Positions 8,352 to 17,637 of a stretch of DNA of 64,000 nucleotides are shown one piece after another. The notes under the pieces are model-generated. The model was given only the letters and a program-made list of their open reading frames with translations. It was not told the origin of the DNA and ran no database searches. The number at the start of each line of letters is the position of its first letter. Position 1 is the first letter of the stretch. This stretch comes from an uncultured Oscillospiraceae bacterium. GTDB lineage: Bacteria; Bacillota; Clostridia; Oscillospirales; Oscillospiraceae. The position numbers and the translations under genes are program-made. The DNA is taken from assembly GCA_934590325.1 (NCBI GenBank), contig CAKTOW010000003.1, forward strand, positions 124,001 to 188,000. Direction: 5' to 3'.

Positions 8352-9773
8352 TTAATACGCCAGCTTCTCCGCCAGGTACGCCTTCAGCTCGCTGATGGGG
8401 ATGCGCACCTGCTCCATGGAGTCACGCTCGCGGACGGTGACGCAGTTGTCGCCGGCCTTCTCCGCGTCGCCCACGGTGTCGAAGTCCACAGTGATGCAGT
8501 AGGGGGTGCCCACCTCGTCCTCGCGGCGGTAGCGCTTGCCGATGGAGCCGGTCTCGTCGAAGTCGATCATCCACTCCTTGCTCAGCTCCTCATAGATCTT
8601 GCGGGCAGGCTCGCTGAGCTTCTTGCTGAGGGGCAGGATAGCGGCCTTGTAGGGCGCCAGCGCGGGATGCAGGTGCAGCACCACGCGGACATCGTTCTTC
8701 TCCGCGTCCACCATCTCCTCGTCGTAGGCGTCCACCAGCACCGCCAGCACGCTGCGCTCCACGCCCAGGGAGGGCTCCACCACGTAGGGGATGTACCGCT
8801 CGTTGGTCTCGGGGTCGAAATAGGTCAGGTCCTTGCCGGACACGGTCTGGTGCTGGGTCAGATCGTAGTCGGTGCGGTCGGCCACGCCCCACAGCTCGCC
8901 CCAGCCGAAGGGGAACAGGAACTCGAAGTCCGTGGTGGCCTTGGAGTAGAAGCACAGCTCCTCGGGGTCGTGGTCGCGCAGGCGCAGGTTCTCGTCCTTC
9001 AGGCCGATGCCCAGCAGCCAGTTGTGGCAGAAGGTGCGCCAGTAGTTGAACCACTCCAGATCGGTGCCGGGCTTGCAGAAGAACTCCAGCTCCATCTGCT
9101 CGAACTCGCGGACGCGGAAGATGAAGTTGCCCGGGGTGATCTCGTTGCGGAAGGACTTGCCGATCTGGCACACGCCGAAGGGCAGCTTGCGGCGGGTGGT
9201 GCGCTGGGTGTTGACGAAGTTGGTGAAGATGCCCTGCGCCGTCTCAGGCCGCAGATACACGGTGTTCTTGGCATCCTCGGTGACGCCCTGGAACGTCTTG
9301 AACATCAGGTTGAACTGACGGATGTCGGTGAAGTTATGCTTGCCGCAGCTGGGGCAGGGGATGTTGTTCTCCTCGATGAAGTCCTTCATCTCCTGCTGGG
9401 AGAAGGCGTCGATGGGCTTGGTCAGCTCCACGCCGTTGGTCTGGCACCAATCCTCGATGAGCTTGTCGGCGCGGAAGCGCTCCTTGCACTCCTTGCAGTC
9501 CATCAGAGGATCGGAGAAGCCCGCCAGATGGCCGCTGGCCACCCAGGTCTGGGGGTTCATGAGGATGGCGGCGTCCTGTCCCACGTTGTAGGGATTCTCC
9601 TGGACGAACTTCTTCCACCAGGCCTTCTTGATGTTGTTCTTCAGCTCCACGCCCAGGGGACCATAGTCCCAGGTGTTGGCCAGACCGCCGTAGATCTCGG
9701 AGCCGGCGAAGATGATGCCGCGGTTCTTACACAGCGCCACGATCTTGTCCATGGTCTTTTCAGTGTTTTTCAT
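8352..9773 (-). CDS. glyS: Glycyl-tRNA synthetase (single-chain type)
   Basis: 473-aa homodimeric class II enzyme (GlyQS/eukaryote-like type, not the alpha2beta2 form). It shows [16 protein letters not shown] at the N-terminus, the Cys pairs CKECKE and [18 protein letters not shown], motif 2 region [22 protein letters not shown] and motif 3 [13 protein letters not shown]. The ATG at 9773 is chosen ([10 protein letters not shown]): AAAGGAG lies 8-9 bases upstream, while upstream ATGs sit on top of that site. A T-box leader precedes it, so expression rises when tRNA-Gly is uncharged. Confidence 0.96.
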   Translation of the reverse strand: MKNTEKTMDKIVALCKNRGIIFAGSEIYGGLANTWDYGPLGVELKNNIKKAWWKKFVQENPYNVGQDAAILMNPQTWVASGHLAGFSDPLMDCKECKERFRADKLIEDWCQTNGVELTKPIDAFSQQEMKDFIEENNIPCPSCGKHNFTDIRQFNLMFKTFQGVTEDAKNTVYLRPETAQGIFTNFVNTQRTTRRKLPFGVCQIGKSFRNEITPGNFIFRVREFEQMELEFFCKPGTDLEWFNYWRTFCHNWLLGIGLKDENLRLRDHDPEELCFYSKATTDFEFLFPFGWGELWGVADRTDYDLTQHQTVSGKDLTYFDPETNERYIPYVVEPSLGVERSVLAVLVDAYDEEMVDAEKNDVRVVLHLHPALAPYKAAILPLSKKLSEPARKIYEELSKEWMIDFDETGSIGKRYRREDEVGTPYCITVDFDTVGDAEKAGDNCVTVRERDSMEQVRIPISELKAYLAEKLAY

Positions 9774-9835
9774 GTTCATTACTCCTTTTATCCGCATTTT
9801 TCAACATGAATACAAAAAATATTCAAATAAAATAT

Positions 9836-9992
9836 AAACGCCCTGACGCCAATTTGGCATCAGGGCGAACTAAATATAGTCCGTGGTCCCACCTGAATTT
9901 GGATACTTCCACACTCTTGCGCCTGTAACGGGGCCACCGGCGGGCATTTCCTCCCGCGGCTCAGGGCCGCCACGCCCGTCATCGCCTGTAAC
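9836..9992 (-). promoter_or_regulatory. T-box leader (glycine type) of glyS
   Basis: The minus strand carries the conserved T-box antiterminator core GGTGGGACCACGGAC around 9881-9897. An intrinsic terminator follows at 9839-9867 (CGCCCTGA...TCAGGGCG, then T-rich). The leader is short, about 155 nt, as typical of glycine T-boxes that lack stem II. Identity as glycine-specific is inferred from the downstream gene. Two GTTACAGGCG segments occur in the leader. Confidence 0.88.
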
Positions 9993-9998
9993 GGGAAA

Positions 9999-10027
9999 AG
10001 AATAGCACGTTTTTGTGTGCTTGTCAA
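9999..10027 (-). promoter_or_regulatory. Promoter of the glyS T-box transcript
   Basis: Minus strand TTGACA (10022-10027), 17-bp spacer, TATTCT (9999-10004). The -35 lies directly beyond the terminator of the upstream lipoprotein gene. Confidence 0.85.
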
Positions 10028-10035
10028 GCACACAA

Positions 10036-10068
10036 ACCGAAAACCGCCGCAAAGCGGCGGTTTTCGGT
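10036..10068 (-). terminator. Intrinsic terminator after the lipoprotein gene
   Basis: 15-bp perfect stem ACCGAAAACCGCCGC / GCGGCGGTTTTCGGT with a 3-nt loop, nine bases after the lipoprotein stop codon; the T-tract is weak on the minus strand. Confidence 0.75.
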
Positions 10069-10077
10069 CGTTTTCAG

Positions 10078-10797
10078 TCACTTCCCGGCGGCCATGACCT
10101 TTCCGGCGGCGTCCACCACCAGGCGGTCGGTCTTGGCGCCGGCGGCGGCCTTGCTGAAGCTCACCGTCCAGGCGCCGGCGGTGACGTCATAGGTGGCGTA
10201 CACCTGATCGTACTCGCCGGTGTACTGGGCCTTGGCGGCGTCGATGGCGGCCTGCTGGCTGACGCTCTTGCGGCCGATCTGGGCGGTGCCCAGAATGGAC
10301 AGCAGCGCATCGCGGTTGGCGTTCCACACCTCGGTGGTCATGGTGTCGGAGGGGGCGGCCACATAGCTGCCCGGCACGTCCTCAAAGGAGATGTCGGCCA
10401 TGACCATGGTGCCCTTTTCCGTGTTCTCCTCCGTGTGCTGCCAGACCTTCATGCCGTTGGCCAGGGTGATCTCCTCACTGGTGACGCCGGTGCCGCAGAT
10501 GCCGTAGCCGCCGGTCCAGCACAGCAGGGTGTAGCTGACGGTGGGATCGTCGGTCTTATAGAACCGGATGCCCTCGGTCTTGTCGCTGCCGGTGTCGGAG
10601 ACCTGCTCCCAGCTCCAGCCCTCCGGCAGGTCCAGCGCCATGTCCACATAGCCGTGGGTGAACTCGGCGGTAGTGGCGGCGGGCTGGGGGTCCGGCGCGG
10701 GGGTGGGGTCCTTCTTATTGTCGTCGTCCTTCTTGCCGCAGGCCACCAGCGTCAGGGCGCAGGCCAGGGCAAGAATAAAGGCCAGAAACTTTTTCAT
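10078..10797 (-). CDS. Lipoprotein, unknown function
   Basis: 239 aa. The ATG at 10797 gives MKKFLAFILALACALTLVAC, a lipoprotein signal peptide with Cys20 as the lipidated residue; AGGAGG is nine bases upstream. After an Asp/Lys/Pro-rich linker (KKDDDNKKDPTPAPDPQP) the mature domain has no motif I can assign. It contains LPEGWSWEQV, reminiscent of PsbP/Mog1-like lipoproteins, but this is weak. It would be processed by the LspA encoded at 1727. It is a monocistronic unit between a terminator and the MATE gene. Confidence 0.85.
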   Translation of the reverse strand: MKKFLAFILALACALTLVACGKKDDDNKKDPTPAPDPQPAATTAEFTHGYVDMALDLPEGWSWEQVSDTGSDKTEGIRFYKTDDPTVSYTLLCWTGGYGICGTGVTSEEITLANGMKVWQHTEENTEKGTMVMADISFEDVPGSYVAAPSDTMTTEVWNANRDALLSILGTAQIGRKSVSQQAAIDAAKAQYTGEYDQVYATYDVTAGAWTVSFSKAAAGAKTDRLVVDAAGKVMAAGK

Positions 10798-10938
10798 GTC
10801 GGAGTACCTCCTTTTTTCTATTCCTTCCAATACTTTTCTATGTCTATGTATACCGCCCGCAGGCGGGGACAGGCCGTACCGTACCGCGGCTCTGTATTTC
10901 TATAGACGGAAGACCGGGGGAGTTCGTTCCGTTTTATT

Positions 10939-12309
10939 CTATTCGCGGCCCTCGGGCAGCTTGGCGATAACGGTCCTGTACAGATGGCGGAAGAAGCACA
11001 GCGTCAGCGCCAGGGAGAACACCTCCGCGATGGGATAGCTCCACCACACCAGGTCGCTGTTGCCCACGGTGGCGCCGTACCGGGCCAGCACGTAGGCGAT
11101 GGGGATGAGGAACACCAGCTGACGGACGATGGAGGTGATCATGGAGTACAGGGACTTGCCCAGTGCCTGGAAGGAGGCACCCAGGGCGATGCAGGCGCCA
11201 GCCATGCAGAAGCTGATGGAGATGATGCGCAGGGCGGGGATGCCCACGGTGAGCATGGTGTCCGTGGCGTCGAATATTTTCAGCAGGGGGCCGGGGATGG
11301 CCCAGAACAGGATGGTGCCGAACACCATGATGCAGGAGGCGTACAGGGCGCCGCGCTTGATGGTCTCCACCATGCGTTTGCGGTTCTGTGCGCCGTAGTT
11401 GTAGGCCACGATGGGCACCACGCCGTTGTTCATGCCGAACACCGGCATGAAGATGAAGGAGTTCAGCTTGAAGTACGCGCCGAAGGCGGTGGCCGCGGTC
11501 TCGTGGGCGGCGTGGTAGACGATGAGTATCTTGTTCATCAGGAAGGTCATCACCGAGCCGATGGCGATCATAATGACGCTGGGCAGGCCGATGGCGTAGA
11601 TCTCGCCGATGAGGCGGAAGTCCGGGCGGAAGCCCCGGACGGACAGGGTGATGTCGGTGTTCTTCTTGTGGTTGAACCACATGGCCAGGGCGCAGCCGCA
11701 GAACTGGCCGATGATGGTGGCCACGGCGGCGCCGGCCACGCCCATCTTCAGCACAAAGATGAAGATGGGGTCCAGGACGATGTTGATAATGGCGCCCAGC
11801 CCCTGGGTGTACATGCTGAGGATGGAGCGCCCGGTGCCCTGCAGCAGCCGCTCGTACATGATCTGGCAGAACATGCCCAGGGAGCCGATGGTGACGATGC
11901 GCAGGTAGTCGTTGCCCATTTGGGTAATGTTCTCGATCTGCGTCTGGGAGCGGAAGAACAGGTCGGAGCAGGTGGCGCCCAGCAGCGCGGAGATGGCGAA
12001 GCCCACCAGCGCCAGCAGGATGCCGTGGTTGGCTACCTTGTCGGCCCGCTCGCGCTGTCCCGCGCCCAGTGCGCGGCCCATCAGGGCGTTGACGCCCACG
12101 GCGGTGCCGGTGGCCAGTCCGATCATCAGGTTTTGGGCCGGGAAGGCCAAAGACACGGCGGTAAGCGCCTGTTCGCTGACGCGGCTGACGAACACGCTGT
12201 CCACGATGTTGTACAGGGCGGACACCAGCATGGAGGCGATAATAGGCAGGGACATGTTCCATATCAGCTTGGAAATGGGCATGACGCCCAGCTTGTTTTC
12301 TTCGTGCAA
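10939..12309 (-). CDS. MATE-family multidrug/sodium antiporter
   Basis: 456 aa with twelve hydrophobic segments and MATE landmarks: MPISKLIWNMSLPIIASMLV at the N-terminus, ALYNIVDSVFVSRV, RLLQGTGRSILSM, and GMNNGVVPIVAYNYGAQNR in the second half. It should export cationic compounds using a Na+ or H+ gradient. I place the start at TTG 12309 (L/MHEENKLGVMP), which matches the usual N-terminus of this subgroup. The Shine-Dalgarno is poor (AAAGAG), and upstream in-frame codons run into the promoter (TACAAT around 12354). A second, different MATE gene lies at 56086. Confidence 0.9.
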   Translation of the reverse strand: MHEENKLGVMPISKLIWNMSLPIIASMLVSALYNIVDSVFVSRVSEQALTAVSLAFPAQNLMIGLATGTAVGVNALMGRALGAGQRERADKVANHGILLALVGFAISALLGATCSDLFFRSQTQIENITQMGNDYLRIVTIGSLGMFCQIMYERLLQGTGRSILSMYTQGLGAIINIVLDPIFIFVLKMGVAGAAVATIIGQFCGCALAMWFNHKKNTDITLSVRGFRPDFRLIGEIYAIGLPSVIMIAIGSVMTFLMNKILIVYHAAHETAATAFGAYFKLNSFIFMPVFGMNNGVVPIVAYNYGAQNRKRMVETIKRGALYASCIMVFGTILFWAIPGPLLKIFDATDTMLTVGIPALRIISISFCMAGACIALGASFQALGKSLYSMITSIVRQLVFLIPIAYVLARYGATVGNSDLVWWSYPIAEVFSLALTLCFFRHLYRTVIAKLPEGRE

Positions 12310-12378
12310 AGGTATCACTCTTTTCTGTGGGAATTTCTGTGTATTCCCCATTGTACCATGGACATTGGCAAAAAGGAA

Positions 12379-12413
12379 CCCCCGGAATGTGCTATTTCCA
12401 CACATTCCGGGGG
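12379..12413 (-). terminator. Intrinsic terminator of the hisS-aspS-alaX operon
   Basis: Perfect 13-bp stem CCCCCGGAATGTG / CACATTCCGGGGG, 9-nt loop, then TTCCTTTTTG on the minus strand, about 50 bases after the AlaX stop codon. Confidence 0.85.
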
Positions 12414-12460
12414 CGATATTTGGCTAAAACGCGCAAAATTGTTTCGCGCCGGGGAGAAGT

Positions 12461-13609
12461 TTATCGCCGGGAGAAAAACGCCCGTATCTCCTCCGCAGTG
12501 CAGGCGGCGCTGCCCTGGGCGAAGCCGTCCCGGCCGCCGCCCCGGCCGTGGAGCGTGTCATTCATGTCCTTTACCAGCGGGCGGATGTCCTGTCCCGTGT
12601 GGATGACCGCGTAGCGGTAGGCGCCGTCCTCGCCGGCGAACACCGCGCAGCGGCCGCCGCAGGTCTGCGCCACCGCGTCGCACAGGCGGCGGGCACCGTC
12701 GCCCTCCAGAGGCCCGGTGACCAGCACTGTGTCGCCCTTGCCGGCGTATTCCGCCGCCGTGTGGGCGAAGGACTGTTCCTCCAGCCGGGCGGCGCGTTCC
12801 TTGGTGTGCAGCAGCTCCGCCTGCATACGGCTGACGGCGGGGAAGGACGCCTCGGGCTTCACGGACAGGGACTGGCCGATCTGCCGCGCCTGCTCCCAGC
12901 AGGCGGAGAGAAAGTCCGCCGCCCGGCGGCCGCACAGCAGCTCCAGCCGGACGCCGTCACGGAACTTCTGACAGCTGAGGAACTTCACCAGGCCCACCTG
13001 GCCGCTGCGGAGCACGTGGGTGCCGCAGCAGGCGCACATATCCGCGCCGGGGAACTCTGTGATGCGCACCGCGCCGGTGAGCTCCTTCTTGCTGCGGTAG
13101 GGCAGGGCGGCCAGCTCCGCCGGGGAGGGATACCAGATATGCATCGGGTGGTCCTCCCAGATATAGGCGTTGGCGCGCTGCTCCACCTCCAGCACCTGCT
13201 CCCAGGTGATGTCGGCGTTGTAGTCGATGGTCACCACGTCCGCGCCCATGTGGAAGCCCACGTTGTCGCAGTGGAACGTGCTGCACAGCATACCGGAGAC
13301 AATGTGCTCGCCGGAGTGCTGCTGCATGTGGTCGAACCGGCGGGCCCAGTCGATGCGGCCGCTGACGGCGGCACCAACGGGCAGCTCGCGGTCGCACAGG
13401 TGAGTGACGACGCCGTCCTTCTCGTGGACATCCAGCACACGGGCCTCGCCTAGCGTGCCGTGGTCGGCGGGCTGGCCGCCGCCCTCGGGATAGAACGCCG
13501 TGCGGTCCAGCACCACGGCAAAGCCGCCTTTCACAGCCCCGCAGGACTCCACCACGGCGGTGAAGTCCTGCGTAAAGGCGTTTTCATAGTAGAGTTTGAC
13601 GGTCTCCAT
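12461..13609 (-). CDS. AlaX-type alanyl-tRNA editing protein with DHHA1 domain
   Basis: 382 aa. It contains the trans-editing domain that hydrolyses Ser/Gly mischarged on tRNA-Ala: AFYPEGGGQPADHG (38-51), zinc ligands in HSGEH (98-102) and CCGTH (194-198). A linker helix and a C-terminal DHHA1-like domain with GRGGGRDGFAQG follow, making it the long AlaX form that resembles the AlaRS C-terminus without the catalytic core. Its ATG overlaps the aspS stop (TGATG), so it is translationally coupled and shares the T-box-controlled operon. Confidence 0.93.
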   Translation of the reverse strand: METVKLYYENAFTQDFTAVVESCGAVKGGFAVVLDRTAFYPEGGGQPADHGTLGEARVLDVHEKDGVVTHLCDRELPVGAAVSGRIDWARRFDHMQQHSGEHIVSGMLCSTFHCDNVGFHMGADVVTIDYNADITWEQVLEVEQRANAYIWEDHPMHIWYPSPAELAALPYRSKKELTGAVRITEFPGADMCACCGTHVLRSGQVGLVKFLSCQKFRDGVRLELLCGRRAADFLSACWEQARQIGQSLSVKPEASFPAVSRMQAELLHTKERAARLEEQSFAHTAAEYAGKGDTVLVTGPLEGDGARRLCDAVAQTCGGRCAVFAGEDGAYRYAVIHTGQDIRPLVKDMNDTLHGRGGGRDGFAQGSAACTAEEIRAFFSRR

Positions 13610-15387
13610 CAGTCGTCCTTCTCCACCTCGCCCACGATGGCGATGTGCAGCTCATCCAGCTGCTTCTGCTCCACCGTGGACGGCGCGCCCATCATGATAT
13701 CCTGGGCGTTCTTGTTCATGGGGAAGGGGATGATCTCGCGGATGGAGCTTTCGCCGGCCAGCAGCATGACCATGCGGTCCACGCCCGGGGCGATGCCCGC
13801 GTGGGGAGGCGCACCGTAGCAGAAGGCGTTGTACATGGCGGGGAACTTCTTCTTCACGTCCTCCTCGCCCAGACGCACCAGCTCGAAGGCCTTGATCATG
13901 ATCTCGGGGTCGTGGTTACGGACGGCGCCGGAGCTCAGCTCCACGCCGTTGCACACCAGGTCGTACTGGTTGGCGTAGATGTCCAGGGGGTCGATCTCGC
14001 CGCGCTCGGCCTTCAGCAGCACCTCCATGCCGCCGTTGGGCATGGAGAACGGGTTGTGGCAGAACTCCAGCTCGCCGCTCTCGTCGCCGATCTCGTACAT
14101 GGGGAAGTCCACGATCCAGCAGAACTCGTAGCGCTCCTTGTCGAAGTGGTTCTCGCAGGCGGCGCCGAAGGTCTTGATCAGCACGCCCACGGACTTGGTG
14201 GCGTACTCGCCCGCGGCCACCACCACCAGAGTGTTGGGCTTCAGAGTCAGCACCTTGGCCAGCTCGCCCTTCACAGGGGCGACGAACTTGCCGATGCCGC
14301 CGGCGATCTCGCCGTTCTCGTCCACCTTGAACCAGTAGGCCTTGGAGCCGGACTGCACCTCGCAGTCGGTCAGCAGCTTTTCGACCTGCTTGCGGGTCAG
14401 GGTGCAGTCGGTGATGTCCACCATCTTCACGGTCTGGCCCTTCAGAGGCTCGAACTCGCTGTCGGCGAACAGGGCGGTGACGTTCTTGCAGGTCAGGTCG
14501 ATGCGCAGGTCGGGCTTGTCGGAGCCGTAGGTCTCCATGGCGGTGTTGTAGGGGATGCGGCGGAAGGGAGCGGAGGACGCCACGTTATAGGTGCCGAACT
14601 TGGCGAAGATGGGGGGCAGCACGTCCTCCAGCACGGCGAAGATGTCGTCCTGGGTGGCGAAGGCCATCTCCATATCCAGCTGGTAGAACTCGCCGGGGGA
14701 GCGGTCGCCGCGGGCGTCCTCATCGCGGAAGCAGGGGGCGATCTGGAAATAGCGGTCAAAGCCGGAGGTCATCAGCAGCTGCTTGAACTGCTGGGGCGCC
14801 TGGGGCAGCGCGTAGAACTTGCCGGGGTGCTTGCGGGCGGGCACCAGGTAGTCGCGGGCGCCCTCGGGGGAGCTGGCGGTCAGGATGGGGGTGGTGATCT
14901 CCAGGAAGCCGTGCTCCATCATAGCGGCGCGCAGGGCGGCCACCACCTGGCAGCGCAGGATGATGTTCTGCTTCACGGCGGGGTTGCGCAGGTCCAGATA
15001 GCGGTACTTCAGGCGGGCGGTCTCGTCGGCCTCGCGGCTGCGGTTGATCTCGAAGGGCAGGGAGTTGTAGCGGCAGCGGCCCAGCACCTCGATCTTGGTG
15101 GGCACCACCTCGATCTCGCCGGTGGCCTGCTTGGGGTTCTTGCTGGCGCGCTCACGGACGGTGCCCTCCACAGAGATGGTGGACTCCTTGTTCAAGTCCT
15201 TGACGGTCTTGAGATCCGCCTCGTCCTCCACCACCACCTGCGTGGTGCCGTAGAAGTCCCGCAGCACCACGAACGCCAGATTGCCGCCCACTTCGCGGAC
15301 GTTCTCCATCCAGCCCACGATCTTCACGGACTTGCCGACATCGCTCAGCCGCAGCTCGTTACAGGTATGTGTACGCATCTGCATCAT
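13609..15387 (-). CDS. aspS: Aspartyl-tRNA synthetase
   Basis: 592 aa, bacterial AspRS architecture: OB-fold anticodon-binding domain (about 1-110), class II core with KYRYLDLRN, SPEGARDYLVPAR, motif 2 FRDEDARGDRSPGEFYQLD, a GAD insertion, and motif 3 GIAPGVDRMVMLLAGE. The first of two tandem ATGs (15387) has GGAGG nine bases upstream. Whether it is discriminating or also charges Asn cannot be decided here. Third gene of the T-box operon after the membrane protein and hisS. Confidence 0.97.
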   Translation of the reverse strand: MMQMRTHTCNELRLSDVGKSVKIVGWMENVREVGGNLAFVVLRDFYGTTQVVVEDEADLKTVKDLNKESTISVEGTVRERASKNPKQATGEIEVVPTKIEVLGRCRYNSLPFEINRSREADETARLKYRYLDLRNPAVKQNIILRCQVVAALRAAMMEHGFLEITTPILTASSPEGARDYLVPARKHPGKFYALPQAPQQFKQLLMTSGFDRYFQIAPCFRDEDARGDRSPGEFYQLDMEMAFATQDDIFAVLEDVLPPIFAKFGTYNVASSAPFRRIPYNTAMETYGSDKPDLRIDLTCKNVTALFADSEFEPLKGQTVKMVDITDCTLTRKQVEKLLTDCEVQSGSKAYWFKVDENGEIAGGIGKFVAPVKGELAKVLTLKPNTLVVVAAGEYATKSVGVLIKTFGAACENHFDKERYEFCWIVDFPMYEIGDESGELEFCHNPFSMPNGGMEVLLKAERGEIDPLDIYANQYDLVCNGVELSSGAVRNHDPEIMIKAFELVRLGEEDVKKKFPAMYNAFCYGAPPHAGIAPGVDRMVMLLAGESSIREIIPFPMNKNAQDIMMGAPSTVEQKQLDELHIAIVGEVEKDD

Positions 15388-15457
15388 TGTTGTTTTCCTC
15401 CTATTTGTGATAGTGATTTGTATAATTATATTGAATATTACTTGCGGTTGTTGCAAG

Positions 15458-15496
15458 GAAGCCTACTCCCTTAGCAGGGGAGCCCCCTTTGGCCTT
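15458..15496. repeat. Short G/C-rich hairpin, possible fragment of a palindromic repeat
   Basis: The hisS-aspS gap holds a stretch with CTCCC...GGGGAG pairing next to GGAGCCCCCTTT. It is similar in style to the palindromic element at 47516 and to dispersed repeats of Oscillospiraceae genomes. No terminator T tract is present on the minus strand, so read-through to aspS is expected. Confidence 0.35.
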
Positions 15497-16853
15497 ATTT
15501 TTCCACGATGACCTTGCCGCGGTTCCGCTCGGCCAGGCCTTCCCGGATGCGGGCGAGGGTCTCGTCAAAGCCCAGGGTGGTCTGCTCACCGCTGGTCATG
15601 TCCTTGCAGGCGATGACGCTGTTCTTCACCTCGTCCTCACCCAGGAACACCACATAGGGCACGCCGATCTTGTCGGCGTAGTTCATCTTGCCCTTGAACT
15701 TCTTCTGCTCGGTGTACAGCTGGGTGCGGATGCCCGCGTCGCGGAGCCTGGTGGCCAGGGTCACGGCGGCGCTCAGGTCCTCCGTCATGGGCAGGATCAG
15801 CACATCCGCCGGGGCGGTGGGCAGGTCGCCGTTCAGCATGCCCTGCTCGCCCAGCACGTAGAACAGCCGGGTCAGGCCGATGGAGATGCCCACGCCGGGC
15901 AGCTGCCTGTCGGTGTAGTACGCCGCCAGGTTGTCGTATCGGCCGCCGGAGCAGACGGAGCCGATCTCCGGGTGGTCCAGCAGCGCGGTCTCGTACACCG
16001 TGCCGGTGTAGTAGTCCAGGCCGCGGGCGATGGTCAGGTCAACGGCGAAGTTCTCTTCTGGCACGCCGAAGGCGGACAGGTACTTCACCACGGTCTTCAG
16101 CTGGTCGAGGCCCTCGTCGAACACCTCGTTCCGTCCGGTGTAGCCCTCCAGGGCGGACAGCACCGCGTCGTTGCTGCCGGTGATAGCAATGAACTTCAGT
16201 ATCTCACCGGCGTTTTCGGAGGAGACACCCACCTCGTCGGTGAGCAGCGTCCGCACCTTGTCGGCGCCGATCTTGTCCAGCTTGTCCACCGTGCGCATGA
16301 TGTCGCCGGACTTCTCCGTCAGGCCCAGCATGGCGTAAAAGCCATTGAGTATCTTCCGGTTGTTTACCCGGATGCAGAACCGCTTCAGGCCCAGCTCGCT
16401 GAACGCCCGGTAGATGATGGCGGGCATCTCGGCCTCATTGGTGATGTCCAGCTTGCCGTCGCCGATCACGTCGATATCCGCCTGATAGAACTCCCGGAAC
16501 CGGCCCCGCTGAGCCCGCTCGCCCCGGTAGACCTTGCCGATCTGATACCGGCGGAAGGGGAAGGACAGGTCGTTGTAGTGCAGGGCCACGTACTTGGCCA
16601 GGGGCACCGTCAGGTCGAACCGCAGCGCCAGGTCGGCGTCGCCCTTGTTGAAGCGGTAGATCTGCTTCTCTGTTTCGCCGCCGCCCTTTGCCAGCAGCAC
16701 CTCCGCCGCCTCGATCACCGGGGTGTCCAGCGGGGTGAAGCCGTACAGGGAGTAGGTACGGCGCAGGATGTCCATCATCCGCTCCATCTGCTGCTGCGGC
16801 CGGGGCAGCAGCTCCATAAAGCCCGACAGTGTGCGGGGCGTCATCTCAGCCAT
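15495..16853 (-). CDS. hisS: Histidyl-tRNA synthetase
   Basis: 452 aa class II enzyme. It contains LRFDLTVPLAKYVA, motif 2 FRRYQIGKVYRGERAQRGRF with REFYQADID, the histidine-specific LTIARGLDYYTGTVYE, GGRYDNL, and motif 3 GVGISIGLTRL. A C-terminal anticodon-binding domain begins near residue 355 (PADVLILPM). The start overlaps the preceding membrane-protein gene by eight bases. Control is by the upstream T-box. Confidence 0.97.
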   Translation of the reverse strand: MAEMTPRTLSGFMELLPRPQQQMERMMDILRRTYSLYGFTPLDTPVIEAAEVLLAKGGGETEKQIYRFNKGDADLALRFDLTVPLAKYVALHYNDLSFPFRRYQIGKVYRGERAQRGRFREFYQADIDVIGDGKLDITNEAEMPAIIYRAFSELGLKRFCIRVNNRKILNGFYAMLGLTEKSGDIMRTVDKLDKIGADKVRTLLTDEVGVSSENAGEILKFIAITGSNDAVLSALEGYTGRNEVFDEGLDQLKTVVKYLSAFGVPEENFAVDLTIARGLDYYTGTVYETALLDHPEIGSVCSGGRYDNLAAYYTDRQLPGVGISIGLTRLFYVLGEQGMLNGDLPTAPADVLILPMTEDLSAAVTLATRLRDAGIRTQLYTEQKKFKGKMNYADKIGVPYVVFLGEDEVKNSVIACKDMTSGEQTTLGFDETLARIREGLAERNRGKVIVEK

Positions 16854-17334
16854 TTTCGGTCTCTCCTTTATCTTCGGTAGTATCGTTGGTATCCGCAGTT
16901 TCCGCGGCCTCCGAGGTCTCGGGCAGCTGCTCGCTGCCGCTCTCCAGGGTGTGGGCGGCGGCCTCGCGGGCGGCCTCTGCCTCCGCCTCGCGCTTCAGCT
17001 CCAGCGCCACGTCCCGGTAGATGTCATCCAGCTCCGCGCCCTTCTTCTTGCCGCGCTTGCCGCCGGCGATGCCCAGGACCACTGCCAGCGCCAGTCCGGC
17101 GTACCACAGCTTCGGCAGGAACAGCACCGGCACAAGGCCGATCAGCACGCCGATCCAGGCGCCGATCTCGGTGTAGTTGTCCGTTACGGCGTGGTAGACG
17201 CCCTTCTTCTCCCGGATGGAGGCGATCTTTTTCAGCTGTGCCCGGCAGACCAGGATGCGCAGCACGGCCAGCGCCGTCAGGGGGATGAAGATGTCGTAGG
17301 TGTGGGTGTTGATGAAGTCCAAAACAGCGTGCAT
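16846..17334 (-). CDS. Membrane protein of unknown function, first gene of the his/asp synthetase operon
   Basis: 162 aa from ATG 17334 (MHAVLDFINTHTYDIF), with AAGGAG six bases upstream. Two hydrophobic regions are seen: about 14-32 and a longer one about 67-98 (WIGVLIGLVPVLFLPKLWYA, then VVLGIAGG). They are followed by a basic GKRGKKKG patch and an acidic, Ala/Glu-rich cytoplasmic tail of about 60 residues ending TNDTTEDKGETENG. I recognise no family. It lies directly behind the T-box and overlaps hisS, so it is induced with the synthetases. Confidence 0.8.
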   Translation of the reverse strand: MHAVLDFINTHTYDIFIPLTALAVLRILVCRAQLKKIASIREKKGVYHAVTDNYTEIGAWIGVLIGLVPVLFLPKLWYAGLALAVVLGIAGGKRGKKKGAELDDIYRDVALELKREAEAEAAREAAAHTLESGSEQLPETSEAAETADTNDTTEDKGETENG

Positions 17335-17372
17335 GGTGTTCTCCTTTTTAATGTGATGCGGGAACAAAAAAA

Positions 17373-17602
17373 CGCTCCCGTCCCCTGCATTGGGACGAGA
17401 GCGTCAAACACTTCGTGGTGCCACCCAAATTCGGCCTTGCGGCCCTTTCGTGCTCCTGTTACGGGGAGCGTGCCGTGGATGTTTCCATCCCCGCTCGCTC
17501 GCTGTCTTCACCCTCTCCTTGCCGCGACGCGCTTTCAGCCGGTGGCGCGTCTCTCTTGCAGCGGCGGTGCGGGAGCTACTCCTGCGAGGTCTGCACGGTT
17601 AT
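17373..17602 (-). promoter_or_regulatory. T-box leader of the hisS-aspS operon
   Basis: The minus strand carries the antiterminator core GGGTGGCACCACGAA (17412-17426). It is followed by a terminator hairpin at 17373-17403 (CGCTCTCGTCCC / GGGACGGGAGCG) and seven Ts. Length is about 230 nt, a full-size T-box. Histidine or aspartate specificity is inferred from the operon; I could not fix the specifier codon by eye. Confidence 0.88.
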
Positions 17603-17608
17603 TCCTTA

Positions 17609-17637
17609 TTGTATGCGATTTGCTGTCCCTTGTCAAG
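17609..17637 (-). promoter_or_regulatory. Promoter of the hisS T-box transcript
   Basis: Minus strand TTGACA (17632-17637), 17-bp spacer, TACAAT (17609-17614). The -35 box overlaps the last codons and stop of mgsA (17633), so the two transcription units are packed without any gap. Confidence 0.87.
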
